In this document: positions 21,591 through 32,339 of the stretch, in pieces
Layout: every line of letters starts with the position of its first letter
How positions within the stretch are numbered: position 1 is the first letter of the stretch
Assembly: GCA_004352715.1 (NCBI GenBank)
Contig: SCFE01000104.1
Span: forward strand, 235,393 to 299,392
Direction of reading: 5' to 3'
Source of the DNA: Hofstenia miamia
Lineage: Eukaryota; Xenacoelomorpha; Acoela
DNA length: 64,000 nucleotides
Translations under genes and position numbers: made by a program
Notes under the pieces: generated by a model
The model's database searches: none
What the model was told of the DNA's origin: nothing
Seen by the model: the letters and a program-made list of their open reading frames with translations, nothing else

Positions 21591-22732
21591 TGTAGCATCT
21601 GCTACCAGGCTTCAACAGAGAGTTAATTATTATTTTAAGTTATTATTTCCTGTTGGATGCAAGTAGGGATGCACTGATATTATTTCTTTACTCTGAAATG
21701 AGATACATTGTTATTAACTTGAAATTAATTTCAAGTAACCCAATACTATTTAGGTATGCTGTTGTCACAGTTCCTCTCTGTGATTCCACTGTGACCTCCA
21801 GCTGACTCCAATCTCTGAACCAATCCACATTTATGTGCCTCCATTGTTGATAGAGTAGCTCCAAGTCTCAGCTCAACAAAGTAACTTATGTGTTCCCTAC
21901 CCTAACTCAGTGCAGCTCTCAAGGCTTGGTGTAACTGACTTAAACTCAATTTGTAATGTGTAATTTTGTACTTTGCAACCTGGCAATGTCACTAGCTGCT
22001 TAATAAATATTACTTCAGCCATTACCAAAAACTATTGGTTTTAATTAACATAGATAAATAAAGTAAATAGTTAATTGCAGCTTCCTACCTTACATTTAGA
22101 TAAGACTACATGCTTGGTCTTTTTATCAGTCTATTTAGACAATGTAATATAGATATAACCTAGGGTAGGCTACCTAGCCCTATCTCTGATAGTCAATTAT
22201 TTAATACATGCAAACGAATGAATCAATAGTCAGCTAAATGGAGGAAAACTCCTATTCATACACCTAACATAAATGCAGGTTCATGGCTTGGATCAAGGAC
22301 CCTTGAATCACTCCCAATGTGTGCCCAAGTCACTACTACTGCATCTACAGTTTAGTTCAACATGATTTATAAATAAGCAAACCAAATAAAATCTAAAGAT
22401 AAGATTTTTGAAGAATTTACTTCAATAGTTTCCAAATTAATTCTCACTCTAGTTATAGTTAAATTCAAAAAGTACCTGTTGTTTGAAATTTGAATTTATT
22501 TGTCTGCCAAAATGGCTAAAAATAATGGAAGCATTTTCACCCCCTTCATTTAGTCAAATTATTCATCAACAAGTACTAATTTACTATATTGTTTCTTAGT
22601 TGCATATTGCAAACATAATGATGATAATTAAATTTAATTTGTTTATAATCAATAAATAATAATTTGATATTAATTCTGACTAATCATCTGATCTTCTCTT
22701 CTTAGCAGCATTATGCCTTGGATTATTCTACA
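21591..22732 (-). mobile_element. 5' LTR of copy A (1,142 bp)
   Basis: It starts TGTAGCATCTGCTACCAGGC and ends GGATTATTCTACA. It has the same landmarks as the other minus-strand LTRs, including GTACCTGTT and TCTGCCAAAATGGC near 22473-22516. It has no gap and is a good reference for the family. Confidence 0.9.
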
Positions 22733-22819
22733 CTCATCCACCATACTCTACAACAGAGGCACCAACAGACTACCATATCAACTGATCTCTTAAAAACTGA
22801 CAGTTGAAAAAATCTTTAG

Positions 22820-22931
22820 AAATTTTGATGAGTTGGTGGAAGATGTCCAATTGTGGATTGTGTCAAAGTATAAATGGGAAGTAAATGGGAAGCAGGTATT
22901 TGATGTTGAAGGAGAATATGCTCCAGAATAA
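22820..22931 (+). CDS. Possible terminal exon of a host gene, product unknown
   Basis: An AG acceptor after a T-rich stretch (22813-22819) precedes an open frame of 36 codons ending at TAA 22929-22931. It contains LVEDVQLWIVSKYKWEV and ends EYAPE. An AATAAA at 22966-22971 could be the poly(A) signal. The family is not recognised. The preceding exon would lie upstream but copy A's LTR ends only 87 bp away, so the gene may have been cut by that insertion. It could equally be a fragment of another transposable element. Confidence 0.35.
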
Positions 22932-25152
22932 TTGCTAAAACTATTATGTGTTTTGTCTTGTTCATAATAAACACTGTTCAGATATTATTTTAAAAATGCC
23001 AGATAATTATGCATCAACCTAATACATGTAGGGAATTATAACAAGCAAATGCATCAGGGTTGCATAATCATTAACTATTTACTCAATTATAATAACAAGG
23101 GCAATCAATGAACAAAATTGTTAGGTCACAAATCAAACTTTGTCACTGAGAACACTATCCACATACTGTGAAGTCTGTCAGTGATTTCTGTGGTTTTCAA
23201 GAAGCCTGGAACTTTCTCTCTCTTGTATTGATCAGCATTGGGTTTCAACCCTATATTATCAATGTCTCCCATCCTAAATAGATAGTGAAAGAACAAATGG
23301 AACCAGAACTGCTGGCATAACATTAATACAACTATAATGGGAGTGATTTTGGAATCCCTCTGGCCTTTGTATGAAAAGAAATAGGAAATGTGTCCCAGCA
23401 ATTATACCTATTTCACTCACAATAAGGGTTGGAAAGATTCTACAATAGTTAGATGTTTAATAGAAATCACTAATTTAATAAGGTTTTAACATCCATTGAT
23501 CAATCTTCATAGGCACAACCAATGCCCATCAGTAGTGTCACCACCAACATTTCCAAATAGACATTTAGCTATCTAATGTCATCATTAAATCCAATTGATT
23601 AAGTGTAATTAAAGAAATGACTAATCTCTACTAAAAGTTTATTGATACTCATTGTTATTACAGATTAGTTTTTCATTATTATACTTTCTGTGATACTATA
23701 AAATACTAAAACAATTTTCAATAATCAGACAATTGATTACAAATTTAAAATTTTGTTTTAACTCATTTTGTCCAAAAGCCAAATGATTTATTTTTAGCTG
23801 AACTATTTTTTGCAATAACTTTTTTCTTGACCTATATTTACAATTCCTGATTATTAATAAATCATATACAAATGAAATGACTCTAAATAATTTTTTTATA
23901 AAATTGCACCACTAATACTGTGGTCAGAATAGCTGCATTTAAATTTTCCTCTTTCTACCTTGGGTGAGGTTAACAAGAATGTCATTCCATTTGGATTCAG
24001 TCAAAATACTAAAATGATGGATAAAGAAGAAGACAGATTTACCATACCAATATTAATCAATAAGAGTAACCAACAAAGTGCAAATCAATAATTTCATACA
24101 CAAAATCAATGAACAAGAAACTGAACCATTTTTCCTTTCATAGCACAGAGCACATATATTTCAATAATCAGTTAATTCTGGGCAGCACACAAAAGCATAT
24201 ATTATATATATATTATATGTATATATGTATATTTATGTAAGGGCTACAATGTGTTGATTGGAAGTTGTATAGCTGTATTTATTTTAATTGACAACAAGGT
24301 AATTGATGCAAAATATTATCTAGGGAAACACAATTGGTCATCTTGCTCACCTACTGATTATTTATTATCTGCCAAAAAAATTGCTTCAAGTTTTGGTCTG
24401 AACATTTATTAGAAATTTTCTAAGGAAGTTAATTAATATGATAAGAATAAAGTTCAAATCAAATTGTTCAACTATCACTATATGTTCTAAACTGTTGTTA
24501 ATGAATCATTTAAAGTTGTGTGTACCTAAGCTATAATATAAAGGCATAATTAATCTATGTAATCTGTTGGCCAGATTTGGTCAGACATTGTTTGCTATGA
24601 AAAGTAAAATTTCAAACTGTAATTAATACTTACATTAAGTAAATTATTATGGTAGAAATTGAAAAATGGAATTTGAAACTAATAATTCATAGTTTAATAG
24701 TTCTAAAAATATACAAAAATATTTACTAGAGGATAAGACAATGTAAATAAACATAAAATAATTATATAAATAATAAAAGATGTAAAAATGGAAAATTTTC
24801 ACTATTGTGCCCAAAAGGTACTAGAAAATCAAATATCTGAAACTAGCATTTTCAATTATTAGATACTTTGCATATTGGGCATGTTTTTTGCGGATTCAAC
24901 ATTTCATTACAATGACTATTGCTAGAAATATTTTAGAAATATATTAAAAAACAAGATTTATAAGCTGTGCTAACTAGTGGGAAACTTTTAAAAAATGACA
25001 TTACAAATAATTGTTCTAAAAAGAAGCATTTATTTTTGTGAAAACCATGCATGCAACTACCATTTTATGTAATGTAATCTCTAGTAAAACATTTTATGTA
25101 ACTTTATTAAATGCTTAACAATTTGATAATTATTGAAATATTTGAATTTTAG
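22932..25152. other. AT-rich non-coding stretch
   Basis: No convincing gene. An AT-dinucleotide microsatellite-like tract lies at 24197-24239. Part (about 23470-23990) is an old dispersed repeat listed separately. Confidence 0.5.
23470..23990 (-). repeat. Old dispersed repeat, inverted relative to 32340-32930
   Basis: The reverse complement shares many short blocks with 32340-32930, in the same order: CTTGTTAACCTCACNCAAGG, TTCTGACCA, AAAATAGTTCAGCTAA, and GTATCAATAAA followed by TTTTAGTAGAG. Divergence is high, so the family is old. No coding capacity is recognised. Confidence 0.6.
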
Positions 25153-25291
25153 ATGGCCTTCTAGTAGATGTTATTTCAAGAGGAAGCTCATTTGTAATTT
25201 TCAATATTACTTATAATGTAAATCAAATTATAAGTGTAAGCTTATATGTGGAAAATCAAAAATATGTTGCTAAATCAAATTCTACCTACAA
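25153..25291 (+). CDS. FN3-domain gene, exon (first half of an FN3 domain)
   Basis: An AG acceptor at 25151-25152 and a GTAAGT donor at 25292 bound an exon that enters in phase 1 and leaves in phase 2. It encodes LLVDVISRGSSFVIFNIT, then SLYVENQKYVAKSNSTY, with alternating hydrophobic strands typical of the first beta strands of an FN3 or Ig-like fold. The next exon completes an about 80-residue domain. FN3 domains usually form extracellular arrays in adhesion proteins and receptors (family knowledge). Start codon, signal peptide and membrane anchor are not in view. Confidence 0.55.
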
Positions 25292-25334
25292 GTAAGTATT
25301 TTATGATTAAAGTGTCTATTAATTTGATTTGTAG

Positions 25335-25435
25335 TTTTACCAATCTGCCTTCATGTTCTATTATTACTCCAATCTTGGAATTTGAAAAGGAAAATCACAC
25401 TTCAGTAAATGTCACAATGGAAAATGATATAACAT
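25335..25435 (+). CDS. FN3-domain gene, exon (second half of an FN3 domain)
   Basis: An AG acceptor at 25333-25334 and a GTAAGT donor at 25436 bound an exon entering in phase 2 and leaving in phase 1. It encodes FTNLPSCSIITPILEF, similar to the L-x-P-G-T-x-Y signature region of FN3, then SVNVTMEND. Together with the preceding exon the domain has outer phases 1-1, matching the single-exon FN3 domains downstream. The 1.45-kb intron that follows runs to 26890. Confidence 0.55.
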
Positions 25436-26890
25436 GTAAGTATTCAAAAAATCACATTTCTAAAATTAAAAGGAATCTAGCATTTGCCATTGTATACCTT
25501 GATCCAATGAAGTAATTTGAGAATATAGAATCTATCTACAATGAAATAGTTTCATAGAACACATTGTAGAGTTGATAGCACTTTGTATTACTGCATATAA
25601 AAGTATATAATATAATTAAGAGCATTGATTATTGATAAAAAATTTATGATTAAAGCTTGCAAGTTTCCTCACATTTTTTAAATACTACTTATCTTTATTA
25701 AACAAATGAAAATAAAATTATCTGAGAGTTCTTTAATGAAAAATTGAATAAAATATTGTTCCCATAGCAAAAAATTTGAAAAGTCAGAAGTAAGTAATAA
25801 TGTTGTGCATACTGCACATGTATATTACATGCATAATGAAATGATTTTACTAAATATGAGAACACATGAAATTTTATTTTTCCCACTATTAGTCATTATG
25901 CATGGTGAGGTATAATAGTTATTGACATTGAAATTTTTCAAATAGGTGCTGAAGTATATGACTAAAAATTAAATGTGAATTTGTGAATTTGGACAAATAT
26001 GAAATTCCAGAATAAAAAACCCTGAACCTATTACAATTGTTGTAAGCCCAAAAAACCTTCTTAAAAAACTACAGTAGAATATTAAGGATTAAAACAGGAA
26101 TACATTGACATTTTAATATTTCATAATTAGGAAATAATAAATGTCCCTAAAAAAATTATTGTTCTGATCATCAGCTGCACATTTTAGTATATTGCTAAGT
26201 GTATTTTGAAATTATTGTAAATAACTTCACCAAGCACTAGAACTTTAACTAATATGTTTACACAAAATTTGGTTTTAAAGTTGAATAAAATTTCTTAAAT
26301 TATACCTGAATAATCTATACACTGATCATTTTCCTTTTATGAAAGTTTCTCAAATTGTTAAACACATTCAATTACATATCCAAATTCAATACTAAATTTT
26401 CTATCATATAAACACCATGTTATTCAAATAATGGAAGTGTAAATAAATGTGAGAATATATAATACAATCTTTATTATTATTTATTCAAATACAATAAAAT
26501 ATATTTCATTATTCATCATGGTTACCTAAAAAATGTTTGAATAAAAGTTCTTCAAAATAAAGAAAAAATTAAGTTTCATAAAAAATTATTGTTTCTGCCA
26601 AATACTATTTGTTTTTAGTCAGTTGAAACAGAGGCAAAATTTAAAATATACATTTTGAATTTTTTTTCAAAGCAATGTGAATATTACAAATTCAAAAACT
26701 AAGATTTATGCAAATTATCAACTTCATATTAGCATTAGATATATTATATTAAAAATGTTACATAGATTTTATATATTTTCAAATATAGCATTAGCATTTT
26801 TCATATATTCATTAGTTATAATACAACTATATTAAAATAAGGAAAATAAAAAAATTAAAATTTGCTGAAAAATTAAACTGAGTAATTTAG

Positions 26891-27145
26891 TTCCAAAAAG
26901 CAATTACACCATTTCAAGTACTTCAACTGTTGATTCTATTGCTGTTTATTGGACTTCAGCTGGAAAAGATTGCCAATACAATGCCTCAATTCTTGATGGA
27001 AATAACTTAATTGAAATGAAGATAGTTGACAATTTGTACACTTCCTTTGACAACCTTAACTCAGGAACAATCTACACATTTAAAATTCTTCCTTTTGTTC
27101 AAAATTACTCAACTGGTGCAATACAATCTATTAATTATCCAACTG
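26891..27145 (+). CDS. FN3 exon type I, variant 1
   Basis: A 255-bp exon between AG (26889-26890) and GTATG, phase 1-1, encoding one complete FN3-like domain of 85 residues. It starts V/PKSNYT after the split codon, has the core Trp in SIAVYWTSAGKDC, and the FN3 signature in LNSGTIYTFKI. Potential N-glycosylation sites (NYT, NAS, NYS) fit an extracellular location. Symmetric phases let the exon be duplicated without frame change. Identical in its variable patch (TVDSIAVYW) to the exon at 28752. Confidence 0.75.
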
Positions 27146-27361
27146 GTATGAAATATTTTTTTTATTCAAAATAATATAAGGCAATAATTAAAGGATGTTC
27201 ATTGGTTAAATTAAGCTAATATTATTTAAATTGGTATCAATAAAAAAATTGAAACAATGTCTTATAGTAATTTTAATTAGATTATTATATTCTTTAACAT
27301 ATAATGATAACATCCTTGGAATTTGAAAATAATGTGGTGTGTTTTATTCTTTTGCATTTAG

Positions 27362-27613
27362 CTCCAAAGTTTTCATATTTAAATATTTGGAATTATTATG
27401 AAGAGAAAATCTATATTTCTTGGAATGCAGGAAGTGATTGCATTTACAGTGTATCAATATCACAAAATGATTCATTTATTGAGAATATGGTTGGGACTAA
27501 GACCCAATATTGGTTTTATCAACTTGAACCTGGCACATTATATACAGTCAAGTTATCTGCATTTTTTCAAAGCTATGGGCTAAAAACTACTATAAATGCT
27601 ACAACTTCAACAG
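27362..27613 (+). CDS. FN3 exon type II
   Basis: A 252-bp exon between AG (27360-27361) and GTAGG, phase 1-1. It encodes an FN3-like domain with PKFSYLNIW, the core Trp in KIYISWNAGSDCIY and the signature LEPGTLYTVKL, which is the textbook L-x-P-G-T-x-Y form. Potential N-glycosylation sites are NDS and NAT. It is nearly identical to the exon at 29635. Confidence 0.75.
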
Positions 27614-27831
27614 GTAGGATTTTTTAGTAATTTTATACTTTACAATTAAATTATTTTTTATACAATGAAACAGAAATGCTATTGTATAAATAAAATAATT
27701 GTGGTGGTAAAACTTAAAAGGCATTCAAATTAAAATCCTTTCATTAAGTTATCAATTAAAAATATGTTATTAGCAATATACAAATATAAAAAAGTGTTTT
27801 GTAAAAGTGAATATCAAAATTAATTTTTTAG

Positions 27832-28086
27832 TTCCAAAAAGCAATTACAACATTTCAAGTACTTCAACTGATTATTCTATTACTTTTTATTGGACTTCTG
27901 CTGGAAAAGATTGCCAATACAATGCCTCAATACTTGATGGAAATAACTTAATTGAAATGAAGATAGTTGACAATTTGTACACTTCCTTTGACAACCTTAA
28001 CTCAGGAACAATCTACACATTTAAAATTCTTCCTTTTGTTCAAAATTACTCAACTGGTGCAATACAATCTATTAATTATTCAACTG
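27832..28086 (+). CDS. FN3 exon type I, variant 2
   Basis: A 255-bp exon, phase 1-1, with AG at 27830-27831 and GTATG after 28086. It is almost identical to the exon at 26891 except in one patch, reading TDYSITFYW instead of TVDSIAVYW, plus NYN for NYT. The differences are all amino-acid changing. The matching variant recurs at 29168. Confidence 0.75.
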
Positions 28087-28313
28087 GTATGAAATATTTT
28101 TTTTATTTAGAAAATTGTATGGTAATATTAAATGACTTCCTTTGGAGACATTTAGCAAATATTATATAAATTAAAATTAATAAAATATTGAAATAATGTT
28201 TGATATGTATTTTAAAATAATTTTTAAAATTTTTGAAAAAATTAATGAACTACCTTTGAATTTAAAAACAATGTTGTATTTTGTTTTCTTTTTGATTAAC
28301 TTTAATGTTCCTT

Positions 28314-28542
28314 CATTTAAATGTGAATAATTTTGAAGAACAAATCTAAATTTTTGAATGCAGGAAGGTATCATATTTACAGTGTTTTAATGTCAAAAAA
28401 TGATTCTTTTTTTAAGAATATTATTGATAGTACCAGTAATTTTTGCAGGGTGAAGCTGGCAATTAATTTTTATAAGTAATCAGCATTTTTTCAAATCTAT
28501 GTAGTAAAATTTACAATAAATGTTACTGTTTCAAGAGTTTGG
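28314..28542 (+). pseudogene. Decayed FN3 exon type II
   Basis: Sits where a type II exon is expected after a type I exon. It retains the matching order of motifs (TTTTTGAATGCAGGAAG, TATTTACAGTGTTTTAATGTC, GATTCTTTTTTTAAGAATAT, GCATTTTTTCAAATCTATG), but with in-frame stops such as TAA, and the acceptor and donor sites are lost. Splicing would have to skip it; phase 1-1 neighbours permit that. Confidence 0.6.
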
Positions 28543-28751
28543 ATTTTTTAAACTTTATATTTGCATTATGTATTTTATGCTTTACAATAAAACATAAATA
28601 TTGTTGTATAAATTCATTAGTGCAGTGGTTAAATCTCAAGGGTTTTCAAATTTGAATCCCTTCAGTGAGTCATCAATTAAAAATATGTTATTAGCAATAT
28701 ACAAATATAATTAGTGTTTTGTAAAAGTGAATATCAAAATTAATTTTTTAG

Positions 28752-28949
28752 TTCCAAAAAGCAATTACACCATTTCAAGTACTTCAACTGTTGATTCTAT
28801 TGCTGTTTATTGGACTTCAGCTGGAAAAGATTGCCAATACAATGCCTCAATTCTTGATGGAAATAACTTAATTGAAATGAANAGTCAATTATTCTCCATT
28901 TTTCAAAGCTTTGGGCTAAAAACTACTATAAATGCTACAACTTCAACAG
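28752..28949 (+). CDS. Chimeric FN3 exon across a single N
   Basis: It starts as type I variant 1 (VDSIAVYWTSAGKDC) up to ATTGAAATGAA, then an N at 28882, then the last part of a type II exon (FQSFGLKTTINATTSTG) with its GTAGG donor. Neither half is complete. About 500 bp of module sequence (rest of type I, an intron, most of type II) is missing compared with the neighbours, so this is most likely a collapsed assembly join rather than a real exon. Confidence 0.5.
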
Positions 28950-29167
28950 GTAGGATTTTTTTAAAATTTTATACTTTACAATTAAATTATTTTTTATACA
29001 ATGAAACAGAAATGCTATTGTATAAATAAAATAATTGTGGTGGTAAAACTTAAAAGGCATTCAAATTAAAATCCTTTCATTTAGTTATCAATTAAAAATA
29101 TGTTATTAGCAATATACAAATATAAAAAAGTGTTTTGTAAAAGTGAATATCAAAATTAATTTTTTAG

Positions 29168-29422
29168 TTCCAAAAAGCAATTACAACATTTCAAGTACTT
29201 CAACTGATTATTCTATTACTTTTTATTGGACTTCAGCTGGAAAAGATTGCCAATACAATGCCTCAATTCTTGATGGAAATAACTTAATTGAAATGAAGAT
29301 AGTTGACAATTTGTACACTTCCTTTGACAACCTTAACTCAGGAACAATCTACACATTTAAAATTCTTCCTTTTGTTCAAAATTACTCAACTGGTGCAATA
29401 CAATCTATTAATTATCCAACTG
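29168..29422 (+). CDS. FN3 exon type I, variant 2 (second copy)
   Basis: A 255-bp exon, phase 1-1, AG at 29166-29167 and GTATG donor. It encodes the same domain as 27832-28086 (TDYSITFYW patch) with almost no difference, and the flanking intron sequences are equally alike. This indicates a recent duplication of a larger unit. Confidence 0.75.
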
Positions 29423-29634
29423 GTATGAAATATTTTTTTTATTTAAAATAATATATGGTAATATTAAATGACTTCCTTTGGAGACATTTAGCAAATATTA
29501 TATAAATTAAAATTAATAAAATATTGAAATAATGTTTGATATGTATTTTAAAATAATTTTTAAAATTTTTGAAAAAATTAATGAACTACCTTTGAATTTA
29601 TAATAAAGTGGTGTTTTATATTCTTTTGTTTTAG

Positions 29635-29886
29635 CTCCAAAGTTTTCATATTTAAATATTTGGAATTATTTTGAAGAGAAAATCTATATTTCTTGGAATG
29701 CAGGAAGTGATTGCATTTACAGTGTATCAATATCACAAAATGATTCATTTATTGAGAATATGGTTGGGACTAACACCCAATATTGGTTTTATCAACTTGA
29801 ACCTGGCACATTATATACGGTAAAGATATCTGCATTTTTTCAAAGCTATGGGCTAAAAACTACTATAAATGCTACAACTTCAACAG
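29635..29886 (+). CDS. FN3 exon type II (second copy)
   Basis: A 252-bp exon, phase 1-1, AG at 29633-29634 and GTAGG donor. It encodes PKFSYLNIW, ISWNAGSDC and LEPGTLYTVKI. It differs from 27362-27613 at only a few positions. The intron after it follows the same sequence as other post-type-II introns until about 30072, where similarity ends, so the duplicated array stops here. No further exon or stop is visible before the transposon-rich region. Confidence 0.75.
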
Positions 29887-30327
29887 GTAGGATTTTTTTA
29901 AAATTTTATACTTTACAATTACTTTATTTTTGTTTTGTTATACAATGAAACAGAAATGCTATTGTATAAATTAATAAGTGCATTGTTAAAATTGAAAATT
30001 TATTCAAATTAAAATCATTTCATTAAGTCATTAATAAAAAATATGTTATTAGCAATATACAAGTATAAAAAAGTAAAACAAGTACCTGTCCTCTATTAAT
30101 TTTGTGTAATTCATGTCTAGCATCTGTGTGGCTCAGTCACGCTGATTAAAATTAGCAAGGAGCTTGTGTTCCTCAGATTTTTATCAAATGGTTTGCTGAC
30201 AAGCTTTGTTCATACAAAAGCAAACATATAAAAATCACTGCTAGTTTATCATTCTTATTTATTCATTTTATAAATTTCTTTTCTTTCTCTTGATTCATAA
30301 TTTAGAAGGATTATGCTACAATAGCAT

Positions 30328-30530
30328 ACCAGTGCCAGTATGAGTAAATAGAAAACAGGTTCTTAAAAGGTCAGAAGTTATGGTATAAATTTGAAGAAAT
30401 ATTTAAAACTAAAATTTGCTGTTTACAAAGCTAAATTCATCCAGGTATAAATTGAGCATTGTAATTAACTGAGTTCATAATACTAATTTCAAAATTGAGA
30501 ATAATGTAAAATGTAGTTATGCAACATGCC
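30328..30530 (+). repeat. Dispersed repeat shared with 43655-43872
   Basis: Shares ATGAGTAAATAGAAAACAGG, a block with GGTCAGAAGTTA, and ATGCAGTTATGC-like sequence in the same order with 43655-43872. No coding capacity is seen. Family unknown. Confidence 0.65.
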
Positions 30531-30534
30531 CTCT

Positions 30535-31003
30535 AAACTGGGCTATTTTAGTCAATGAGTTCCAAGGTAGCAGGTTCAATGACAGCCTGTGCTTACTGTA
30601 CCAGGGTGATAGTTTGAGGATCATTCCAAGATATTAGGTCAGTGTGCTCCATATATAATGTAGCATAGCAGAGAGCTTGTAGTTTAGTGCTCAGGTTTTT
30701 ACTTAATTGTAGAATTTTGGTTGTTCCATACATTGTCATATTGTGATTGAGTTATATAAGTTGTTCAACTTCCTGGTAAATATAATGTAAAACTTAAGAT
30801 AGAGGCATAGACCTTTGATGGCAATTAGTTAAGTCATCTTTGCATCAATTTCAGATGTGTGCCTTTCATCTTCAGTGATTGTTGTTTCTAGATAGAAAAA
30901 TGTGAAGAAGCTTAACAAGTTTGAGTGATTTTTTACTTCATCAAAGAAAATAGATATGTTATTCTTGACAATTTCTTCTGTCCTTTGTATTGGATCAGAA
31001 ATG
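30535..31003 (-). pseudogene. ORF-X remnant, C-terminal part
   Basis: Minus-strand translation aligns with the C-terminal part of ORF-X in copy E: RTEEIVKNNISIFFDEV, FTFFYLETT, HTSEIDAKMT, LIAIKGLCLYLKFY and SWNDPQTITLV correspond in order to blocks between 46250 and 45800. Several stops interrupt it. It is joined at its N-terminal side to a 44-bp flank and an LTR (31048-32158) copied from elsewhere (see the 63 kb locus). Confidence 0.65.
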
Positions 31004-31047
31004 TTAGCGTGCTTCTCCTTCTCAAGTTGATTGCAGTTTAATTCTAA

Positions 31048-32158
31048 TGTAATATCCTCTACCAGGCATTGTCACTATATATCTATTGTTACTGTATGAC
31101 ATTAGTTGTGTTTCTGTGGGTAAGGATTTACTTGTTGCATACTGCTTGACTTGTTTTTTCTGTTAACTTAAGTAAGCTAGAAATAACCTTTCACTATTTA
31201 GATGACGAAGCCATGTGGTAATCTATCCAATGATTGGTGATGGGTATCTGCCCAAAGCTGATCTCCACATCCAGTCCATCAATGATCCATTTGGTTGAGT
31301 TCCACCTCTCAGCTCAGTGATATAACTTATGTGTATGCTATTCTAGCTCAGTGTATACTCAAGACAAGACACAATTTGACTTAGACTCTATTTTGTAAAA
31401 GTTTTTCATGAATGTGCAACTGGACTTGTTACTAGCTGCTTAATTAATATTACATGTAGCCATTAAAAAAATTTATTTGCTTTAATAAATAGTCTAGTAT
31501 TGAACAGCTTCCTAACCTACATTTATTAATTAGTACATGTTTGGTCACTTTATTGGTCATTTTATAGTCACTAATTTTGATCTAAAATAGTAATAATATA
31601 TCCAACTGTATTCTGAATTCATTTATTTTAATACATGTACTGAATGATCACTAGTCAGCTAAGCAAGAGAAAAACCCCTATAATTAACTTAAGTGTACTT
31701 TCATAGTCTGGCACAAAGACCCCAGAATCAATCTTGATGATGGATCCAGACCACTACCAAACACCACTTGTTTAGCTTGACATTGTAATAAATATTCAAA
31801 CCATATTAACAGAAAAAAATAAGAATTCCAAATAAAATTCTTTATCAATTGCTTACAAGGTTTTGAATCTATTTATTGCAAATTCAGAAAAGTACCTGTT
31901 GATTTCAAATTTGAACTTTCATCTTTCAATATGGTGGCTAAAAATAATGAAAGTGATTTCACCCCCTTGTTTTGTCAAAAGTATTATCATTGACAGATAC
32001 TAATCTCTTAAAGTTGATACTTATTGTTTCTTGGTTGCATGATACAAATTAATCTAACTGAGCTAATAATTTATAAGATTGCTAATCATAATTTGTCTTC
32101 AATCTTAGTCTGATTCAAAATCAATATTAGCAGCTTGATTATTTTGGATGATGCTACA
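31048..32158 (-). mobile_element. LTR without matching target duplications
   Basis: It starts TGTAATATCCTCTACCAGGC and ends GGATGATGCTACA, 1,111 bp. Flanks are CTAA on the left and ATAC on the right, so no duplication is seen. The first about 225 bp and 44 bp of left flank are nearly identical, in inverted orientation, to the solo LTR at 62331-63458 and its flank; the rest is clearly more diverged. Confidence 0.8.
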
Positions 32159-32339
32159 ATACCAAAGAAAAGGATTAGCATTACATAGTAACTTTCTGAG
32201 GCTTGTTTTAATATAATCAAATTGTTCAGTGATAGGCTTATCATTACAATACATGATTTCTAATAGTACATGTCCATGAGCATAAAGACATTATGTATCA
32301 CCCTCTTTTATAAACATTGATTTGCTTTGTTTGTGCAAC

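Larger units (their letters stand above)
373..22732 (-). mobile_element. Ty3/Gypsy copy A, heavily interrupted, 3' end missing
   Basis: A minus-strand LTR retrotransposon. Its parts, from 5' to 3' of the element, are: 5' LTR 21591-22732, PBS 21575-21590, leader 21402-21574 plus 10771-10806, gag, protease region, RT/RNase H and integrase, ending at 373 beside unrelated transposase-like sequence. The 3' ORF-X and 3' LTR are absent. Interruptions, each with a 4-bp duplication, are the solo LTR at 3637-4921 (ATAT), the solo LTR at 6217-9974 (TTAT) and the whole of copy B at 10811-21401 (TGAT). Reading frame and homology to copies B and E resume across each interruption, which is why these pieces are treated as one element. 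Stops and catalytic substitutions make it inactive. Confidence 0.8.
26891..30072 (+). repeat. Tandem array of a two-exon FN3 module
   Basis: The unit is type I exon, short intron, type II exon and longer intron, about 0.92-0.94 kb (type I starts at 26891, 27832, 28752, 29168). Variants alternate 1, 2, 1, 2, so the duplicated block appears to be two modules (about 1.86 kb). The 28752 module is shortened at the N. Confidence 0.8.

Noticed and set aside
23126-23401. Minus-strand 91-codon frame in the intergenic region
   Set aside because: No recognisable motif, no splice or poly(A) context, and length possible by chance in this stretch.
30086-30320. Another LTR ending GGATTATGCTACA at about 30308-30320
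   Set aside because: The terminal bases fit, but upstream similarity to LTRs is too weak to call by eye; could be a very old copy.
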